Positions 15,678-24,956 are shown, numbered from the stretch's first letter. The stretch: DNA of 61,981 nucleotides from Sphingobium sp. 66-54 (GCA_001899715.1 MKWI01000022.1:1-61981), one strand, 5' to 3'. A program made the numbers and translations. The notes: generated by a model not told the origin, from the letters alone.

Positions 15678-17789
15678 TTGAGCAAGATAATCATGCGCGG
15701 CCTCGCGGTGCTGCCGCTGCTGGGCTGTGCCTCGATCGGCCATGCCGAGGAGCGGGTTCAGGAAATCATCGTCAACGGCCTGCTGCCGGCCAGTGACGAT
15801 ACCTATCGGACCACGCGCGTCGAGGTGGGGCCGTTGGGCGATCGCTCGCTGCTCGATACGCCTTATTCGATCAGCGTCGTGCCGGTGAACCTGGCCGAGA
15901 ACCAGCAGCTCCAGAATGTGCGCGAGCTGTTCCGCTACATTCCGTCGGTGCAGGGCGAGAACATCCGCCCGCAGTCGCGCGGGTTGCAGGCCGGCGTGGT
16001 GCAGAACACCCGCATCGACGGGCTGAACATCGCCGCGACCACCGATTACGCCATCGAGCAGTTCGAGCGGATCGAGGTGCTGAATGGCCTTGCCGGCGCC
16101 CTCTACGGGCCGGCCAGCCCCGCGGGCACGTTCAACTATGTGTTCAAGCGGCCGACCGAGCGGGCGCTGACGGCCCTCAAGTTCGGCTACACCAGTGAAG
16201 GCAATATCCTGGCCCATGCCGACGTCAGCCGCCGCGTGGGGCCGGACGGCCTGTTCGGCGCGCGGATCAACCTGCTCAGCCAGAACGGCGAGAGCTATGC
16301 CGAAGCCAGCAACATGCGCCGCCGGCTGGCCAGCGCCTCGTTCGATCTGCGGCCGGCGGAAGGCACGCGGCTGGAGGTGAACAGCAGCTATTATCGCTAC
16401 ACCGCCACCGGCTTCCCCGGCACCTTCGCGCTGGCGAGCGGCGTCACTTATCCCGATCCCACGCCGGACCCCAAGCAGGCCGGCCTGGGCTATCGCTGGG
16501 CAGGCGACGACAACACGATTTTTCTCGCCAGCGGGCGCCTGTTCCAGACGATCGGCAGCGACTGGCAGCTCAATGCCGGCCTGCTCTACATGAGCAACGA
16601 CCGCGCTTCGACCGTGCCGACGCTGACGCTGACCGACAATGCCGGCGCCTATCGCGCGACGACGGTGACGACCACCTTCGCCCTCGACCGGGTGCTGAGC
16701 AACCACGCGACGCTGCGCGGCAAGCTCGTCACGGGCGGCGTCTCGCATGACCTGTTCGTCGGCACGACCGGCTTTTTGTGGAAGCGCTACACGCCGTTCA
16801 ACACGGGTGCGATCACGCTGGGCACCGGCAATCTCGCCAACCCGGCCATTTTCGCGCAGCCCGCGCTGCCGGACTTCAAGTTTCGTTTCCACGCGCAGAC
16901 CACGCAGCAGCAGGCGATCACCTTCGGCGATACGCTCGGTATCGGTGAGCATGTCTCGGTGCTGCTCGCTGCCAGCCAGAGCTGGATCGAGGCGCGCAAT
17001 ATCAACAGAACGGGCACCGTCACCTCGCGCTACAAGGACAATGGCTTCAGCCCCACGGCCAGCCTGATGGTGAAGCCGCGCGGCAACATGACCGCCTATG
17101 TGACCTACGCGAGCAGCCTCCAGCAGGGAGATGCCGCGCCGTCCACCGCCGCCAATGCCGGCGAGGCGCTGGCGCCCTATCGCAGCGAGCAGTGGGAAGT
17201 GGGCTATAAGCTGGACCTGGGCAAGGTGCAGCTTGCGCTCGCCGGCTTCCAGATCGAACGGCCCTATGCCTTTGTCGGCACGGACAATGTGTTCCGCGAG
17301 CAGGGGCGCCAGCGCAATCGCGGTATCGAGCTGACCGCGAATGGCCGCCTGACCCAGCATCTCAATATTTTCGCCGGCCTCTCGCTGCTCGATCCCAAGC
17401 TGTTCGACACCGGCAGTGCGCTGACCGATGGCAAGCGGATCCTCGGCCTTTCGAAACTGGCCTTCAACCTGCTCGCCGAATATCGCCTGCCGATGCTCCC
17501 CGAGTTGACGGTGAGTGCCGACGTTGCCCATGTGAGCGAGCGGCCGGGCAACAACGCCAACACCAATATGGTGGATGGCTACACCACGGTCGACCTGGGG
17601 CTGCGCTACCAGATGGACCTCAACGGGCAGGCGCTGGCGTTCCGTCTCGCCGTGGATAATCTGTTCGACGAGCGCTATTGGGCGAACATCGCGCCGACCG
17701 GGCAGAACGGCTATAATGCCGCGGGCAACGGCATCGGCACGCTCGGCGCGCCGCGCTCCGTGCGGTTGCAGGTGCAGGTCGCGCTGTGA
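15678..17789 (+). CDS. TonB-dependent outer-membrane receptor
   Basis: 703 residues. A signal peptide (GLAVLPLLGCASIGHAEE) is followed by a TonB-box-like EIIVNG, a plug domain (about 45-160, with DTPYSISVVPV and RIEVLNGLAGALYGPASPAG) and a 22-strand-type barrel ending in a C-terminal aromatic-rich FDERYW region and a final VQVAL. The plug resembles siderophore receptors of the FpvA/FhuE group. I use the TTG at 15678 because GGGAG lies 8 bases before it; the ATG at 15693 is too far. The stop overlaps the next gene (ATGxxGTGA arrangement), a ModA-like binding protein, suggesting uptake of the same ligand. The ligand is not known. Confidence 0.9.
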   Translation: MSKIIMRGLAVLPLLGCASIGHAEERVQEIIVNGLLPASDDTYRTTRVEVGPLGDRSLLDTPYSISVVPVNLAENQQLQNVRELFRYIPSVQGENIRPQSRGLQAGVVQNTRIDGLNIAATTDYAIEQFERIEVLNGLAGALYGPASPAGTFNYVFKRPTERALTALKFGYTSEGNILAHADVSRRVGPDGLFGARINLLSQNGESYAEASNMRRRLASASFDLRPAEGTRLEVNSSYYRYTATGFPGTFALASGVTYPDPTPDPKQAGLGYRWAGDDNTIFLASGRLFQTIGSDWQLNAGLLYMSNDRASTVPTLTLTDNAGAYRATTVTTTFALDRVLSNHATLRGKLVTGGVSHDLFVGTTGFLWKRYTPFNTGAITLGTGNLANPAIFAQPALPDFKFRFHAQTTQQQAITFGDTLGIGEHVSVLLAASQSWIEARNINRTGTVTSRYKDNGFSPTASLMVKPRGNMTAYVTYASSLQQGDAAPSTAANAGEALAPYRSEQWEVGYKLDLGKVQLALAGFQIERPYAFVGTDNVFREQGRQRNRGIELTANGRLTQHLNIFAGLSLLDPKLFDTGSALTDGKRILGLSKLAFNLLAEYRLPMLPELTVSADVAHVSERPGNNANTNMVDGYTTVDLGLRYQMDLNGQALAFRLAVDNLFDERYWANIAPTGQNGYNAAGNGIGTLGAPRSVRLQVQVAL

Positions 17790-18628
17790 AGCGGCTGCTG
17801 ATCCTCGCTGCCGCGCTGGCGAGTGGCCCCGCGCTTGCGGATCGTGCGCCGGTCGCGCCGCCACTGGTGGTCTATGCCGCCGGCAGCACCACCGGCGCGC
17901 TCGGCGCGATGCTCAAGCGCTATAGCGAGGAGAGCGGCCAGCCGGTCGATCTGCGTACCGGCCCCGCCGGGCTGATGCGCGAGCGGATCGAGGCGGGCGA
18001 CAAGGTGGATCTGTTCGTCTCCGCCAATACGGCGCATCCCGAGCGGCTCCATGCCAGCGGCAAGGCGGGGCCGGTCGCGTTGTTCGCGCGCAACCGGCTG
18101 TGCGTGACGGCACAGCATGAGGTGGGGCTGACCGCCGCCAATCTGCTCGATCGGTTGCTCGACCCCAAGGTGCGGATCGGCACATCGACTCCCGGTGCCG
18201 ACCCCGGCGGGGACTATGCGCAGCTTCTGTTCGAGAAGGCGGACACGGTGCGCCCCGGCGCCACGGCCGCCCTCAAGGGCAAGGCGCGGCAGGTCGTCGG
18301 CGGGCGGATCGAAACCGCGCCGGCTGCGCCGGTGAGCGCGCGCGAGGCGATGGCCGGGCGCGGCGTGGACGTGTCGATCGGCTATTGCAGTTCGCGCTCG
18401 ACCGTGCCGGATACCAGCGTGGACAAGGTGGAGGTGCCGCCCGAACTTGCCATCCATCCGGCCTACGGCATGGCGATCCTCACCACGTCCGGCGATCCGG
18501 CGCGTGAGGCGGCGGCCGGGCAACTGGCGATGTTCCTGCTCAGCCCCGCAGCGCAGGCAATGTTGACGCCATACGGCTTCCTGCCGGCGGTGGCACCGGA
18601 TGCCGCGTCAGAGGGGACCGGGGAATGA
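17786..18628 (+). CDS. ModA-like periplasmic substrate-binding protein
   Basis: 280 residues with a signal peptide (MKRLLILAAALASGPALA). The sequence follows the molybdate-binding protein pattern: VVYAAGSTTGALGAMLKRY at the N-terminus, DLFVSANTAHPERL, LFARNRLCV and a late MAILTTSGDPAREAAAGQL. In ABC systems ModA delivers oxyanions to ModB/ModC, but no permease or ATPase gene is present here; instead the gene overlaps the TonB receptor by 4 bases. That suggests a receptor-linked periplasmic chaperone for an oxyanion or metal-ligand complex. The family is clear, the ligand is not. Confidence 0.82.
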   Translation: MKRLLILAAALASGPALADRAPVAPPLVVYAAGSTTGALGAMLKRYSEESGQPVDLRTGPAGLMRERIEAGDKVDLFVSANTAHPERLHASGKAGPVALFARNRLCVTAQHEVGLTAANLLDRLLDPKVRIGTSTPGADPGGDYAQLLFEKADTVRPGATAALKGKARQVVGGRIETAPAAPVSAREAMAGRGVDVSIGYCSSRSTVPDTSVDKVEVPPELAIHPAYGMAILTTSGDPAREAAAGQLAMFLLSPAAQAMLTPYGFLPAVAPDAASEGTGE

Positions 18629-18965
18629 GGCGGCGTTCCACCTGATCGTGAGTTTCGCCTCGCTCCCCTCCGGAGGGACGGGATTCGATTGGCGCTGATA
18701 AAACTGTTCGCCGCGGACAGCGGCTGTTGCCGTGGGTGCGTTGAACAATGCCAGCCGATCGGCCATAGGGGTTGTCGGCGGCCCGGCTGGACCCTATCCC
18801 TCATTCCGCTGGCCGGATGAGGGATGCGGCGCGCGAGACCGGCGGGGTCTCGCGCAAACCTGTGATCGCGGTTTGGGCCGTGGGTGCATCAAGCGGCGGC
18901 TGAACGGAATGCGGCATGGCCGCCTACCGGGCGGTGATGAGAGGCGGGGCGAAGGAGACACACGC
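18629..18965. other. Intergenic region with four consecutive dyads
   Basis: No gene. In order: palindrome CCCTCCGGAGGG (18666-18677); ATCCCTCAT (18796-18804) with ATGAGGGAT (18817-18825); GCGCGAGACC (18831-18840) with GGTCTCGCGC (18846-18855), a perfect 10-bp stem with five-base loop; AAACC (18856-18860) with GGTTT (18870-18874). The last three are nearly abutting. No T-run follows, so this could be a structured leader for dipZ, an sRNA, or a palindromic repeat. Confidence 0.5.
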
Positions 18966-20696
18966 ATGGTTCTCTATATCCTTGCCTATCTCGGCGGCGT
19001 CCTCACCATCATCAGCCCTTGCATCCTGCCGGTGTTGCCGTTCGTCTTTGCGCGCGCCGGGCGGCCGTTCCTGACCAACGGATTGCCGATGCTGATCGGC
19101 ATGGCGCTGATGTTCATGGTGGTCGCGACATTGGCTGCCGTCGGCGGCGGTTGGGCGGTGCAGGCCAATCAATATGGCCGGATCGCCGCGTTGCTGCTGC
19201 TGGCCCTGTTCGGTCTCGCGCTGCTGCTGCCGGGGCTGGCGGACCGGCTCACCCAGCCGCTGGTCGGCTGGGGATCGCGCCTCTCCGCGCAGGCCGATGC
19301 GGGCGGATCGAGCATCGGCGCCTCGCTGCTGCTCGGCATCGCGACCGGGCTGCTCTGGGCGCCCTGCGCGGGGCCGATCCTCGGCCTCGTGCTCACCGGT
19401 GCGGCGTTGCAGGGCGCGAGCGTGGCGACGAGCCTGCTGCTGATGGCCTATGCGCTGGGCGCGGCGACATCGCTCGCGCTGGCGCTGCTGGTCGGCGGCC
19501 GGATTTTCCGCGCGATGAAGCAGTCGCTCGGCGTCGGCGAATGGGTGCGGCGCGCGGTCGGCGCGGCGGTGCTCGTCGCGGTGGCGGCGATTGCGCTGGG
19601 GGTCGATACCGGCTTTCTCTCGCGCGTCTCGCTCGCCGGCACGACGCGGGTGGAGGAAGGGCTGATGGCACGCCTCGGCATCGCCAATCCGGCGAGTCAG
19701 CAGCGCGAGGGCGAGGCCGCGACACTGGCCGACGAGGGCCCCATGCCGGCGCTCGACGGCTCGGTGACATGGCTCAACAGCCCGCCGCTGACGCGCGAAG
19801 GCCTGAAGGGCAAGGTCGTGCTGGTCGATTTCTGGACCTATAGCTGCATCAACTGCCTGCGCGCGCTGCCTTATGTGCGCGCCTGGGCGGAGAAATATGG
19901 CCGCGACGGGCTGGTCGTCATCGGCGTCCACACTCCCGAATTTGCGTTCGAGAAGGATGTCGCCAACGTCCGCAAGGCCATTGCCGATCTTGGCATCCGC
20001 TATCCCGTGGCGGTCGACAACGACTATCGCATCTGGCGGGCCTTCAGGAACAACTACTGGCCGGCGCACTATTTCATCGACGCAAACGGGCGCATCCGCC
20101 ACCACCATTATGGCGAGGGCGATTATGCCGGCTCGGAGCGGGTGATCCAGCGCCTGCTTGCCGAGGCGCAGCCCGGCCGCACGTTCGAGGGCATGGTCGC
20201 CGGGGCCGTGAAGGGCGAGGGTGTGGAAGCTGCCTCGGTGTTACGCGGGCGCCGGTCGCCGGAAACCTACATCGGCTATGCGCGGTCCGAGCGCTCGGTT
20301 TCGCAGCCCGCGACCGTGCGCGACAAGCCTGCGGCCTATGAGGCGAACCCCACCGCGTTCAATCAATGGGGTCTGGCCGGCACCTGGACGGTGGGCGGCG
20401 AGAGCGCGACGCTCGGCAAGGCGGGCGGGCGCATTCTCTACCATTTTCGCGCGCGCGATCTTCATCTGGTGATGGGGCCGGGCAGAGACGGCCGTCCGGT
20501 GCGCTTCCGCGTCACCATCGACGGCAAGGCGCCCGGTGCCGATGCGGGCGTGGACGTGGATGCGGCAGGTAACGGCACGGTCGACAGTCAGCGGCTCTAC
20601 CAACTCGTCCGGCTGAAGCAGGCGGGCGACGAGCATCAGTTCGTCATCGAGTTTCTGGACCCGGCTGTGGAGGCGTTCAGCTTCACCTTCGGGTGA
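18966..20696 (+). CDS. DipZ-like cytochrome c biogenesis/thioredoxin fusion protein
   Basis: 576 residues combining three parts. A CcdA/DsbD-type membrane domain (about 1-235) carries two conserved Cys in ISPCILPVLPF and APCAGPILG. A TlpA/AhpC-type thioredoxin domain (about 265-410) carries the CINC active site in WTYSCINCLRALPYV. The C-terminal domain (about 430-576) resembles the beta-sandwich seen after thioredoxin in DipZ proteins. It moves electrons from the cytoplasm to periplasmic thiols. GAAGGAG 9 bases upstream fixes the ATG at 18966. Near the TonB/ModA pair but separated by 337 bases. Confidence 0.9.
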   Translation: MVLYILAYLGGVLTIISPCILPVLPFVFARAGRPFLTNGLPMLIGMALMFMVVATLAAVGGGWAVQANQYGRIAALLLLALFGLALLLPGLADRLTQPLVGWGSRLSAQADAGGSSIGASLLLGIATGLLWAPCAGPILGLVLTGAALQGASVATSLLLMAYALGAATSLALALLVGGRIFRAMKQSLGVGEWVRRAVGAAVLVAVAAIALGVDTGFLSRVSLAGTTRVEEGLMARLGIANPASQQREGEAATLADEGPMPALDGSVTWLNSPPLTREGLKGKVVLVDFWTYSCINCLRALPYVRAWAEKYGRDGLVVIGVHTPEFAFEKDVANVRKAIADLGIRYPVAVDNDYRIWRAFRNNYWPAHYFIDANGRIRHHHYGEGDYAGSERVIQRLLAEAQPGRTFEGMVAGAVKGEGVEAASVLRGRRSPETYIGYARSERSVSQPATVRDKPAAYEANPTAFNQWGLAGTWTVGGESATLGKAGGRILYHFRARDLHLVMGPGRDGRPVRFRVTIDGKAPGADAGVDVDAAGNGTVDSQRLYQLVRLKQAGDEHQFVIEFLDPAVEAFSFTFG

Positions 20697-20771
20697 GCGA
20701 TGACGGCGATTGCAGGCCGGGCGCGTCATGCGGCGCTTGCAACATGCGGCGGCATAGGCAATCGCACATCC

Positions 20772-21950
20772 ATGCGTTCCGCCCGGATATTGTTTCTGTT
20801 CAATCATGATGCGCCGCACCAGATTGCGCATCTCGGCGGGATCGTGCGCGCCATGCATGAGGCGCGGCCGGACGTGCGGATCGTCTGCGCGACGGGCCTA
20901 CCGGCGATCCGCCGCCATCTTGAAACACTGCTGGGCGACTCGGCGGCGGCCGGCGTTAGCTGGCTGGACATCAGCCTGCCGCCATGGCTCGACGGGGCGC
21001 TGGCGCTGCCCAACCGGGTCGCGCCGGTCAGGCGGCTGACCAAGCTCGCTCATCACGCCCGCGCCTTGCTCGATTGCGATGTGCTGGTGAGCACCGAGCG
21101 GACCTGCCTGCGGCTGCGGAAGCAGCAGGCGCGGCTGGGCTCGCACGCGCGGTTCGTGCATGTGCCGCACGGCGCGGGCGACCGGGCGGTCGGCTTCCAT
21201 CCCGCCAAGGCCGGGTTCGACCGGATGCTGGTGGCCGGCGACAAGACGGCGCGGGAGTTGATTGCGCGTGGGGTGGCCCCGGCGGACAAGATACGCGTGG
21301 TCGGCTACCCCAAGTTCGATAGCGTGGCGGGAAGGGCGCCGTTGCGGCTATTCGACAATGATCGGCCGGTATTTCTCTACAACCCGCATTTCGACCCGTT
21401 TCTCTCAAGCTGGTATGATGAAGGACCCGCATTGCTCGATTGGTTCGCGACGGGCGAGGGGCAGCGCTTCAACCTCGTTTTTGCGCCGCACATCATGTTG
21501 TTCCGCAAAAAACTGCATGTCTCGCTCGAATATCGCACGGCGCGGCTGCGGCCGGAGATTCGACCCGTGTGGCGGGAGGCGCCCAACGTCCTGATCGACA
21601 CCGGCAGCGAGCGGCTGGTGGACATGAGCTATACACTGTCCGCCGATGCCTATATCGGGGACGTGTCGAGCCAGATATACGAGTTCCTTATCCGCCCGCG
21701 TCCGGCCTTCTTCATTGATCGCTTCTCGCGCGACCGCCGCTCGCGCGAAGGGCGCTATCCTGCCTGGGAGGCGGGCGATGTCGTTCGCTCCGCCGGGGAG
21801 CTGACCCGGCTGCTGCCTGCCTTTGCCGAGCGCGCCCCGCTCTACCGGGATGCGCAGGAGCGCCTCTTTGCCGACACGGTTTCGCGCGATCCGGCCCATA
21901 CGGCGTCCGAGCGCGCGGTGGTGGCGATCATGGACCTGGCGGGCTCATGA
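20772..21950 (+). CDS. TagB/CDP-glycerol glycerophosphotransferase-like protein
   Basis: About 392 residues, GT-B-like. The C-terminal signature DAYIGDVSSQIYEFLIRPRP corresponds to the GDVSS...FL motif of TagB/TagF-type polyol-phosphate transferases; upstream, VHVPHGAGDRAVGFHP and RVVGYPKFD match the acceptor-side HG and GYPK-type motifs, and FAPHIMLF the P-H motif. These enzymes transfer glycerol-phosphate from CDP-glycerol. It overlaps the flippase gene by 4 bases and faces the NTP-transferase/kinase trio, which suggests addition of phosphoglycerol-type groups to a lipid. Start at 20772, or at 20700 directly after dipZ. The family match is good; the substrate is inferred. Confidence 0.78.
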   Translation: MRSARILFLFNHDAPHQIAHLGGIVRAMHEARPDVRIVCATGLPAIRRHLETLLGDSAAAGVSWLDISLPPWLDGALALPNRVAPVRRLTKLAHHARALLDCDVLVSTERTCLRLRKQQARLGSHARFVHVPHGAGDRAVGFHPAKAGFDRMLVAGDKTARELIARGVAPADKIRVVGYPKFDSVAGRAPLRLFDNDRPVFLYNPHFDPFLSSWYDEGPALLDWFATGEGQRFNLVFAPHIMLFRKKLHVSLEYRTARLRPEIRPVWREAPNVLIDTGSERLVDMSYTLSADAYIGDVSSQIYEFLIRPRPAFFIDRFSRDRRSREGRYPAWEAGDVVRSAGELTRLLPAFAERAPLYRDAQERLFADTVSRDPAHTASERAVVAIMDLAGS

Positions 21951-23284
21951 GCGGGGCAGGGCAGGCCGCCCAATCGGCGCCGCGCCGCTGGTTGCAGGCG
22001 CTGGCCGGCAATCTCGGCTGGCTGCTTGCCAGCAACGCGCTGATGGCGGTGCTTTCGCTGATCTATATCGGCATCATCACGCGCAGCCTCGGCATCACCG
22101 ATTTCGGCCGCTTCGCCCTCATCACCAGCGCTGCGCAGATGCTGACCGTGCTGGCCAGCTTCGAGACGTGGAAGATCATCGTCCAATACGGCCTGGAGCA
22201 TGAGGCCAAGGGAGACAAGCCCGCCATGGTGCGGCTGGTGCAGGCGTCGATCGGCATCGAGCTTATCAGCGCGATTATAGGAATCTGCGGCGTCGCGGCG
22301 ATTTTCCTGATCTGGAGCAAGCCGTTCAACCTGTCCCCGGACGTGCGGCCCTATGCGATGGCCTATGCGGCGGCGCAATTGCTCGCGATGCGCTCGACCC
22401 CCACCGGCCTGCTGCGGCTCAAGGACAAATATGACCGCGCTGCGCTGGCCGACAGCGTGCAGCCGATCGGCCGGCTTGTCGGCTCGGTGCTGGCGCTGCT
22501 CTTCTGGCCGACGATCCAGGGCTTCCTGCTCGCTTATGCGGTGGCTGAATTGCTGACCGCCATCGCCTGCTGGCTGGTCGCGCTGAGCACCATCGACCTC
22601 TCGGCACTGCGCCGGCAGGCATTCAAATGGCGCGTCGCGCTGGCCGAGAATGTCGGCCTGATCCGCTTCATGTGGAGCACCAATATCCAGTCCAGCCTCG
22701 GCCTCGCCTCGCGGCAGGCGGCGCTGCTGCTGGTCGGCGGGTTCGACGGGCCGACGGCGGCGGGCGCCTTCCGGCTGGCGATGCAGCTCGCCAACGCGCT
22801 CTCCAAAGTCTCTACGCTGGTGATGCGCGCAGCCTTTCCGGAGATCGTCCGCTCGATCCGCAGCGTCTCGCGTGAGGGCTTCTGGCGGCTGGTGGGCCGG
22901 ATGCTGCTGGGCAGCCTCGCCGGCGCGGCGGTGGTGATGCTGATCGTCGTCCTCGCCGGCCATTCGCTGCTCACCGTGGTGGGCGGCCGCGCGTTTGCCG
23001 AGGGCTATGTGCTGCTGCTCTGGCTGGCGGGCGCCGGCTGCGTGGAGCTGTCCGCGGCGGCGTTCGAGCCGATCCTGCTCAGCGTGCGGCGTGCCGGCAC
23101 GGTGATTCTGGCGCGGGGCGGAGCGGTGGCGATCCAGTTCGTGGCGATGGCCTTCCTGCTCCCGCCGTTCGGTGCCTGGGGCGCGAGCGTCAGCGTGCTG
23201 CTGGGCGCGGTGCTGGCGGCGCTGTTCCTCGGCATCGGTCTGGCACGCTATGCCCCGGCCCACGGGACGACCGCGCCAGCCTGA
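21947..23284 (+). CDS. Oligosaccharide/lipid flippase (MOP superfamily, Wzx-like)
   Basis: 445 residues, about 12 hydrophobic segments (for example NALMAVLSLIYIGIITRSLG at the N-terminus and VVMLIVVLAGHSLLTVVGG near 325). The layout and the RSLGITDFGRFALITSAAQM segment are typical of polysaccharide-biosynthesis flippases of the MOP superfamily. It begins in an ATGA overlap with the TagB-like gene, so the two are translationally coupled and probably act on the same product: the transferase builds the head group and this protein moves the lipid across the inner membrane. No polymerase or glycosyltransferase set for an O-antigen is adjacent. Confidence 0.85.
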   Translation: MSGAGQAAQSAPRRWLQALAGNLGWLLASNALMAVLSLIYIGIITRSLGITDFGRFALITSAAQMLTVLASFETWKIIVQYGLEHEAKGDKPAMVRLVQASIGIELISAIIGICGVAAIFLIWSKPFNLSPDVRPYAMAYAAAQLLAMRSTPTGLLRLKDKYDRAALADSVQPIGRLVGSVLALLFWPTIQGFLLAYAVAELLTAIACWLVALSTIDLSALRRQAFKWRVALAENVGLIRFMWSTNIQSSLGLASRQAALLLVGGFDGPTAAGAFRLAMQLANALSKVSTLVMRAAFPEIVRSIRSVSREGFWRLVGRMLLGSLAGAAVVMLIVVLAGHSLLTVVGGRAFAEGYVLLLWLAGAGCVELSAAAFEPILLSVRRAGTVILARGGAVAIQFVAMAFLLPPFGAWGASVSVLLGAVLAALFLGIGLARYAPAHGTTAPA

Positions 23285-23307
23285 AGCAGGCTGTGTGAGG
23301 ACTCCGC

Positions 23308-24057
23308 TTATCCCCGTGCGATAAGTGCTCGGACGAGCGCGAGGTCGGCGGGCTTGTCGACATCGACAGCCGCGAGGCCGAACGGGCTCTCCACCACCTC
23401 GGCGCGGAGACCGGCCAGTCGGCCCAGTCGGGCAATCGCCGTGCGGATGGTAAGGCGCCCGAGCAGATAGCGCAGCAGCAGGCCGGGCCCGAGCCGTGCG
23501 GCGATACGCCACGGGCGCTTGCGGTCACGCTCGACCTGACGCCAGAGGTCCAATGCGGCGCCGGCGGCGGGCGTCGCCAGATAGAACAGGTTGCAGCCCG
23601 ACCAATGCCCGTCGGCGAGACGCAGATAGGTCCGCCGCGTGCCGGGCGCGGCCTGCTCGATGGTCTCGCGCCGGGCGAGCAGCACACTCAGGTCTGCGCC
23701 GGCCGGATGCATCTCGACCAGATGCCGCACCCATTGCGGATCGAGCAGGGCATGGTCGGCTGTGGTCAGCAGCATCGGGGCGCCAAGGTGGCGGAACGCT
23801 TCGGCCGCGCTTTCGCTGGGGCCGCCGCGCGCAGGGAGTGCCTCGCAGCCGAGCGCCTCGGCGAGCGCCGCCACTTCGGGGTGCGAGGCGGAGACGGCGA
23901 TCCGGTCGGCGCCCGCTGCGCGCACGGCGGCGACGACCCGCGCCAGCATCGGCTGGCCGTCCAGCGCGATGAGCGCCTTGGCGGGTAAGCCTTCCTGCAC
24001 GGCGAGCGGATCGCCCTCCGCGCGGCTGCCGGCGAGGATCAGGGCGGTGAAACTCAT
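23308..24057 (-). CDS. MobA-like NTP transferase
   Basis: 249 residues. Nucleotidyltransferase fold of the MobA/IspD type: LILAGSRAEGDPLAVQEG (nucleotide loop), PAKALIALDGQPML (conserved Lys) and LLTTADHALL (metal-binding Asp). Such proteins make NDP-activated small molecules. The ATG at 24057 overlaps the stop of the preceding gene (ATGA), and with the kinase gene forms a three-gene operon. It is unlikely to serve molybdopterin, as no moa/mob genes are near; activation of a phosphoglycerol-type head group is the inferred role. Confidence 0.82.
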   Translation of the reverse strand: MSFTALILAGSRAEGDPLAVQEGLPAKALIALDGQPMLARVVAAVRAAGADRIAVSASHPEVAALAEALGCEALPARGGPSESAAEAFRHLGAPMLLTTADHALLDPQWVRHLVEMHPAGADLSVLLARRETIEQAAPGTRRTYLRLADGHWSGCNLFYLATPAAGAALDLWRQVERDRKRPWRIAARLGPGLLLRYLLGRLTIRTAIARLGRLAGLRAEVVESPFGLAAVDVDKPADLALVRALIARG

Positions 24058-24956
24058 CGCCCCCCGGCGCGCCAGAGATGGTAGAGTACGCCGGGCGCGG
24101 CGAGGATCGGGTGCCGCTCGCGCCACGGCGTGAGCGCAATGGCGATGCCACTGTGCCGCTCGATCTTCCAGAGCGCGTAGCGGGCCGCGCCGTCGAAGGT
24201 CCAGGCCGCGCGGATGAGGCGCAGGATGTTGAGCGGCTTGCCCGCCCGTGCCCGCCGCTGCCAGCGCGCCTGCCATTGCCGGCGCTCGGCCTCGCTTATT
24301 GCCGGGCGGAGGGGTTCGGATGGGTCCGTACCGATCAGGCCGAGATCCTGCCAGCCCTGGTGGAGCGCGTCGCGGTAATAAGCCGGATCGCTGAGCAGGA
24401 TCGAGCGGCCCCGGCCTTGTGCCTCGACCCGCAGTTCCGCGCCGTAGGTGTGGGCGAACAGCGCGAGCCAATAAGCCTCGGCATTGCCGGACACGGGACC
24501 CAGCGCAGCCGCGAAGCGCAAGGCGGTGCGCACGCAATCGCAGACCGCCGCGACCACGCGCTGCTCGACGACCGGCGTGGCGGCGATGAGCAACCGGGCC
24601 GGCTGGGCGAAGCGGGCCCAGATGGTCGTATCCAGCGTGTCGCCGCGTGCCGCCGCCTCGAACGTGGCGAGCGGCATGGCGGCGACCTTGGCGCGGACAA
24701 TCCGGCCGTTGATCTCATGCTCGTGATAGCTGACGCGCGGCCAGAGGAACGCCCATTTCGGGCGCGTGCCTGCCGGATCGGCATGCAGCACGTAGAAATC
24801 CAGCACGCCGTCGAGGCTGTCCGTGCGCAGGGCCGAGCCGTAGAATAGCACCGCCTCGCCACCCAGCGCCTCCCGCAGATGCGCTGCAAGTGCCACGATG
24901 TCCGCTGCTGCCGGCCGGCGGAGTTCGCGCGCGACCAGCGCTGCCAGCGCGGTCAT
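24054..24956 (-). CDS. Nucleotidyltransferase (GS motif; possible Tam41-like cytidylyltransferase)
   Basis: 300 residues, not a named bacterial family. FYGSALRTDSLDGVLDFYVLH shows a nucleotidyltransferase-fold GS...D.D pattern, and YHEHEINGRIVRAKVAAMPL follows. The arrangement recalls Tam41, the mitochondrial phosphatidate cytidylyltransferase, which also has a YGS motif followed by a D-x-F strand. If so it could transfer a nucleotide to a lipid phosphate made by the neighbouring kinase. It overlaps both neighbours by 4 bases (NTP transferase downstream, kinase upstream). Confidence in the fold is moderate; in the substrate it is low. Confidence 0.65.
   Translation of the reverse strand: MTALAALVARELRRPAAADIVALAAHLREALGGEAVLFYGSALRTDSLDGVLDFYVLHADPAGTRPKWAFLWPRVSYHEHEINGRIVRAKVAAMPLATFEAAARGDTLDTTIWARFAQPARLLIAATPVVEQRVVAAVCDCVRTALRFAAALGPVSGNAEAYWLALFAHTYGAELRVEAQGRGRSILLSDPAYYRDALHQGWQDLGLIGTDPSEPLRPAISEAERRQWQARWQRRARAGKPLNILRLIRAAWTFDGAARYALWKIERHSGIAIALTPWRERHPILAAPGVLYHLWRAGGR

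Noticed and set aside
15582..17864. 760-codon open frame antisense to the TonB receptor
   Set aside because: Composition is that of a shadow frame; the plus strand has a signal peptide, plug and barrel.
21842..23512. 556-codon open frame antisense to the flippase
   Set aside because: Gln/Arg/His-rich translation typical of a shadow of a membrane protein gene.
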